Assembly (NCBI GenBank): GCA_030620855.1
Contig: JAUXIZ010000008.1
Span: 1-14,693 of the forward strand
Direction: 5' to 3'
DNA from: a candidate division WWE3 bacterium
Lineage (GTDB): Bacteria > Patescibacteriota > WWE3 > 9FT-COMBO-53-11
DNA length: 14,693 nt
Shown piece after piece: positions 13,574-14,693 of this stretch (positions within the stretch are counted from its first letter, which is position 1; the number at the start of each line of letters is the position of its first letter). The position numbers were made by a program, and so were the translations under genes. The notes beneath the pieces were generated by a model, which saw only the letters and a list, made by a program, of their open reading frames with translations, was not told the DNA's origin and searched no databases.

Positions 13574-14097
13574 GTAAAAGAAACGCAAAGAAAAACACAG
13601 AACTTGTAAACAGTATTTCCCGCTCAGTGGTACAGTCTATTCTTCTTATAGGGCTCGCGGCAACCATCGCATCTTTTGCCGCTCCAAAACTGAAAACCGA
13701 TATAGAGCCAAAGGTTCTTTCCGCTCAAGCAGAATGCGACGGAGTAAAACTAAATTACCCGCGGGTAATAAAAGAAAAGCTACCCAACGGCAAAACCTCA
13801 AAGTTCCGCTACAACTGCATAAGGAACGGATTTATCGCCTCCTCATATGACGGCAACTGTAAAGGCTGTTCGGGCCGAACGCACTTCACCGATGAGCCGG
13901 TAGTCTGGGGGATTTGCGCCGTTGACCAAGACACCATCGCTCCGCACTCATACTTTTACGTACCCGGTTACGGCAGGTGCAAAGCCGCCGACAAAGGCGG
14001 GGCGGTTAAAGGGAAGAAAATTGATCTAGGGTTTGAAAGCGTTTCACAAGGATGGTGGAGTCGGAGGGTAACTGATATCTACACCTTTGTCGAATGA
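13570..14097 (+). CDS. Secreted or anchored 3D-domain protein (MltA/RlpA-like double-psi barrel)
   Basis: This 175-aa product has a basic N-terminus and a hydrophobic segment at about 18-38 (signal anchor or signal peptide). The domain from about residue 53 ends with the 3D signature: AVDQDTIAPHSYFYVPGYG, CKAADKGGAVKGKKIDLGF and WWSRRVTDIYTF. The three name-giving aspartates are D119, D141 and D152. This fold is shared with lytic transglycosylases such as MltA and with Rpf-associated cell-wall proteins, so a peptidoglycan-remodelling role is likely but not proven. Six cysteines (56, 83, 97, 100, 116, 137) lie in the exported part, enough for three disulfides. It starts with TTG overlapping the helicase stop and is followed by a strong hairpin. 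Confidence 0.85.
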   Translation: MSKRNAKKNTELVNSISRSVVQSILLIGLAATIASFAAPKLKTDIEPKVLSAQAECDGVKLNYPRVIKEKLPNGKTSKFRYNCIRNGFIASSYDGNCKGCSGRTHFTDEPVVWGICAVDQDTIAPHSYFYVPGYGRCKAADKGGAVKGKKIDLGFESVSQGWWSRRVTDIYTFVE

Positions 14098-14140
14098 CAA
14101 AAGCTAGAAGATCTCCTGATCTCGTCCCTTCGTTAAATAA

Positions 14141-14167
14141 AAAGGCATCTTACAAGAAGATGCCTTT
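14141..14167 (-). terminator. Intrinsic terminator of the RapZ-C-like gene, possibly bidirectional
   Basis: AAAGGCATCTT, loop ACAAG and AAGATGCCTTT form a perfect 11-bp stem. On the minus strand the stem is followed by TTTTTATTT, and it begins 8 bases after the stop of the gene at 14175. On the plus strand only TTT follows, so termination of the 3D-domain gene may be weaker. Confidence 0.8.
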
Positions 14168-14174
14168 GCGTGCT

Positions 14175-14570
14175 TCAATCATCACAATCGCTCGGTCCCG
14201 GAGGCGGTTGATCGTGATGTAGGTGAACCACCTCTACCTCGTACCCAAATTCTCGCCAATGCTCTGCCATGATCTCCGCCAACGAAACGGAACGCGCCCA
14301 ACCGGCCTTGCAGTTTATGGCGATGGCTGCCTCGTCAAACCTTCTAAAAACCATGTGGAGAGTAAAGTCTGCAAAAGCAGTAATGAATTCCACCTCACCA
14401 AAGTTTTTCATGAGAAAGGCTTCCTGTGTACCCGGGTCAAGACCAGAAGCGTGAGGGTCTTTGAGATGCTGAACGTTTATACAAAGATCCCAAGGTCGTG
14501 ATATAGGAGACGCAGGCGTCTCGTTCCCAACAAACGCACAACCAAACGTGTAAACGTGAACTTTCTTCAC
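14175..14570 (-). CDS. Stand-alone RapZ C-terminal-domain-like protein
   Basis: 131 aa from a GTG start with AGGAG five bases upstream. The fold pattern matches the C-terminal domain of RapZ (YvcJ): an N-terminal HVYTFG strand, LCINVQHLKDPH...SGLDPGTQEAF (RapZ: FDxRxLPNPH...TGLDxxVxxFL), a long helical middle, AIAINCKAGWARSVSLAEIMAE (RapZ: IAIGCTGGxHRSVxIAExLA), and FGYEVEVVHLHHD. The P-loop kinase domain that precedes it in RapZ is absent. In E. coli RapZ this C-terminal half binds the GlmY/GlmZ RNAs, but basic residues of that site are only partly kept here and the pI looks acidic. Composition is unlike the neighbours, being rich in His, Cys, Trp and Pro. With its own promoter and terminator it forms an isolated cassette, possibly acquired. 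Function unknown. Confidence 0.78.
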   Translation of the reverse strand: MKKVHVYTFGCAFVGNETPASPISRPWDLCINVQHLKDPHASGLDPGTQEAFLMKNFGEVEFITAFADFTLHMVFRRFDEAAIAINCKAGWARSVSLAEIMAEHWREFGYEVEVVHLHHDQPPPGPSDCDD

Positions 14571-14588
14571 GATCTCTCCTCTCTTTAA

Positions 14589-14601
14589 CAGGTATTACCT
14601 G
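14589..14601. repeat. Perfect inverted repeat in the divergent promoter region (operator-like)
   Basis: CAGGTA-T-TACCTG is a 6-bp perfect inverted repeat around one base. It lies between the candidate -35 and -10 elements of the plus-strand ksgA promoter, and just downstream of the minus-strand -10. A protein bound here could affect both genes. Confidence 0.5.
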
Positions 14602-14603
14602 CG

Positions 14604-14611
14604 AGTATACT
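14604..14611. promoter_or_regulatory. Shared -10 palindrome for ksgA (+) and the RapZ-C-like gene (-)
   Basis: AGTATACT reads TATACT on both strands. On plus it lies 22 bases before the ksgA ATG, with TTAACA (14585-14590; five of six to TTGACA) 15 bases upstream. On minus it lies 33 bases before the GTG at 14570. Unlike the other gene heads in the window, both genes have leaders with a Shine-Dalgarno. Confidence 0.5.
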
Positions 14612-14633
14612 GTAAGAAGGGAGAAACCGCAAA

Positions 14634-14693
14634 ATGGAACCGAAACCCAAAAAATCTCTGGGACAAAACTTTTTAGCCGACGAACAGGTCACC
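14634..14693 (+). CDS. ksgA: 16S rRNA dimethyladenosine transferase, N-terminus only
   Basis: Only the first 20 codons are in the window, cut by the right edge. They read MEPKPKKSLGQNFLADEQVT. The KKSLGQNFLxD block is the diagnostic N-terminus of KsgA/RsmA, which dimethylates two adjacent adenines near the 3' end of 16S rRNA. AGGGAG (14618-14623) lies 10 bases before the ATG. Confidence 0.9.
   Translation, partial: MEPKPKKSLGQNFLADEQVT

Noticed and set aside
1..14693. Alternative genetic code with TGA read as Gly or Trp
   Set aside because: TGA serves as the terminal codon for several genes at exact overlaps (ATGA, GTGA, TTGA) and no in-frame TGA interrupts a recognised protein.
1..14693. 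tRNA, rRNA, CRISPR, insertion sequence or prophage structure
   Set aside because: The gaps between genes are all shorter than about 80 bases and contain no cloverleaf pattern, repeated spacers, transposase motif or phage structural gene.

Overview
The window looks like a chromosome segment of a Candidate Phyla Radiation (Patescibacteria) bacterium. This placement is inference. It rests on compact proteins (bS20 75 aa, PGK 336 aa, HolA 217 aa, UvrD/PcrA 604 aa), tightly overlapping genes, a small PilN/PilO operon, a CPR-style LCP protein and a divergent aldehyde ferredoxin oxidoreductase with its own ferredoxin. TGA acts as a normal stop at many gene ends, so the code appears to be the standard bacterial one. 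No rRNA, tRNA, CRISPR array, insertion sequence or phage structural gene was seen.

Layout: (1) 1-3396, minus strand: murJ (lipid II flippase) overlapping lepA (EF4), which runs off the left edge. (2) 3448-4923, plus strand: rpsT (bS20), a PilN-like protein, a PilO-like protein and a 54-aa membrane protein, joined by 1- or 4-base overlaps. (3) 4936-8529, minus strand: ferredoxin, a divergent AOR-family protein, an LCP cell-wall ligase and DNA polymerase III delta, apparently one operon converging on the pilus operon. (4) 8577-10182, minus strand: a membrane-anchored PsbP-like lipoprotein-type domain protein coupled to phosphoglycerate kinase. (5) 10256-10414, plus strand: an unannotated 52-aa membrane protein. 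(6) 10419-11692, minus strand: thioredoxin and GAPDH, coupled by ATGA. (7) 11759-14097, plus strand: a UvrD/PcrA-type helicase coupled by TTGA to a secreted six-cysteine 3D-domain protein. (8) 14175-14570, minus strand: a stand-alone protein resembling the RapZ C-terminal domain, with its own terminator. (9) 14634-end, plus strand: the start of ksgA/rsmA.

The genes combine housekeeping (translation: lepA, rpsT, ksgA; replication and repair: holA, pcrA), lower glycolysis (GAPDH, PGK), redox (Trx, Fd, AOR) and envelope or surface functions (MurJ, LCP, 3D domain, type IV pilus inner-membrane parts).

Most notable points: nearly every transcription-unit head has an extended -10 box (often TGCTARNAT) only 5-13 bases before the start codon, which suggests leaderless or near-leaderless mRNAs. 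Two small membrane-protein genes are easily missed by annotation. The AOR-like enzyme lacks several tungstopterin-site residues. The isolated RapZ-C-like gene diverges from ksgA across a perfect 13-bp inverted repeat.
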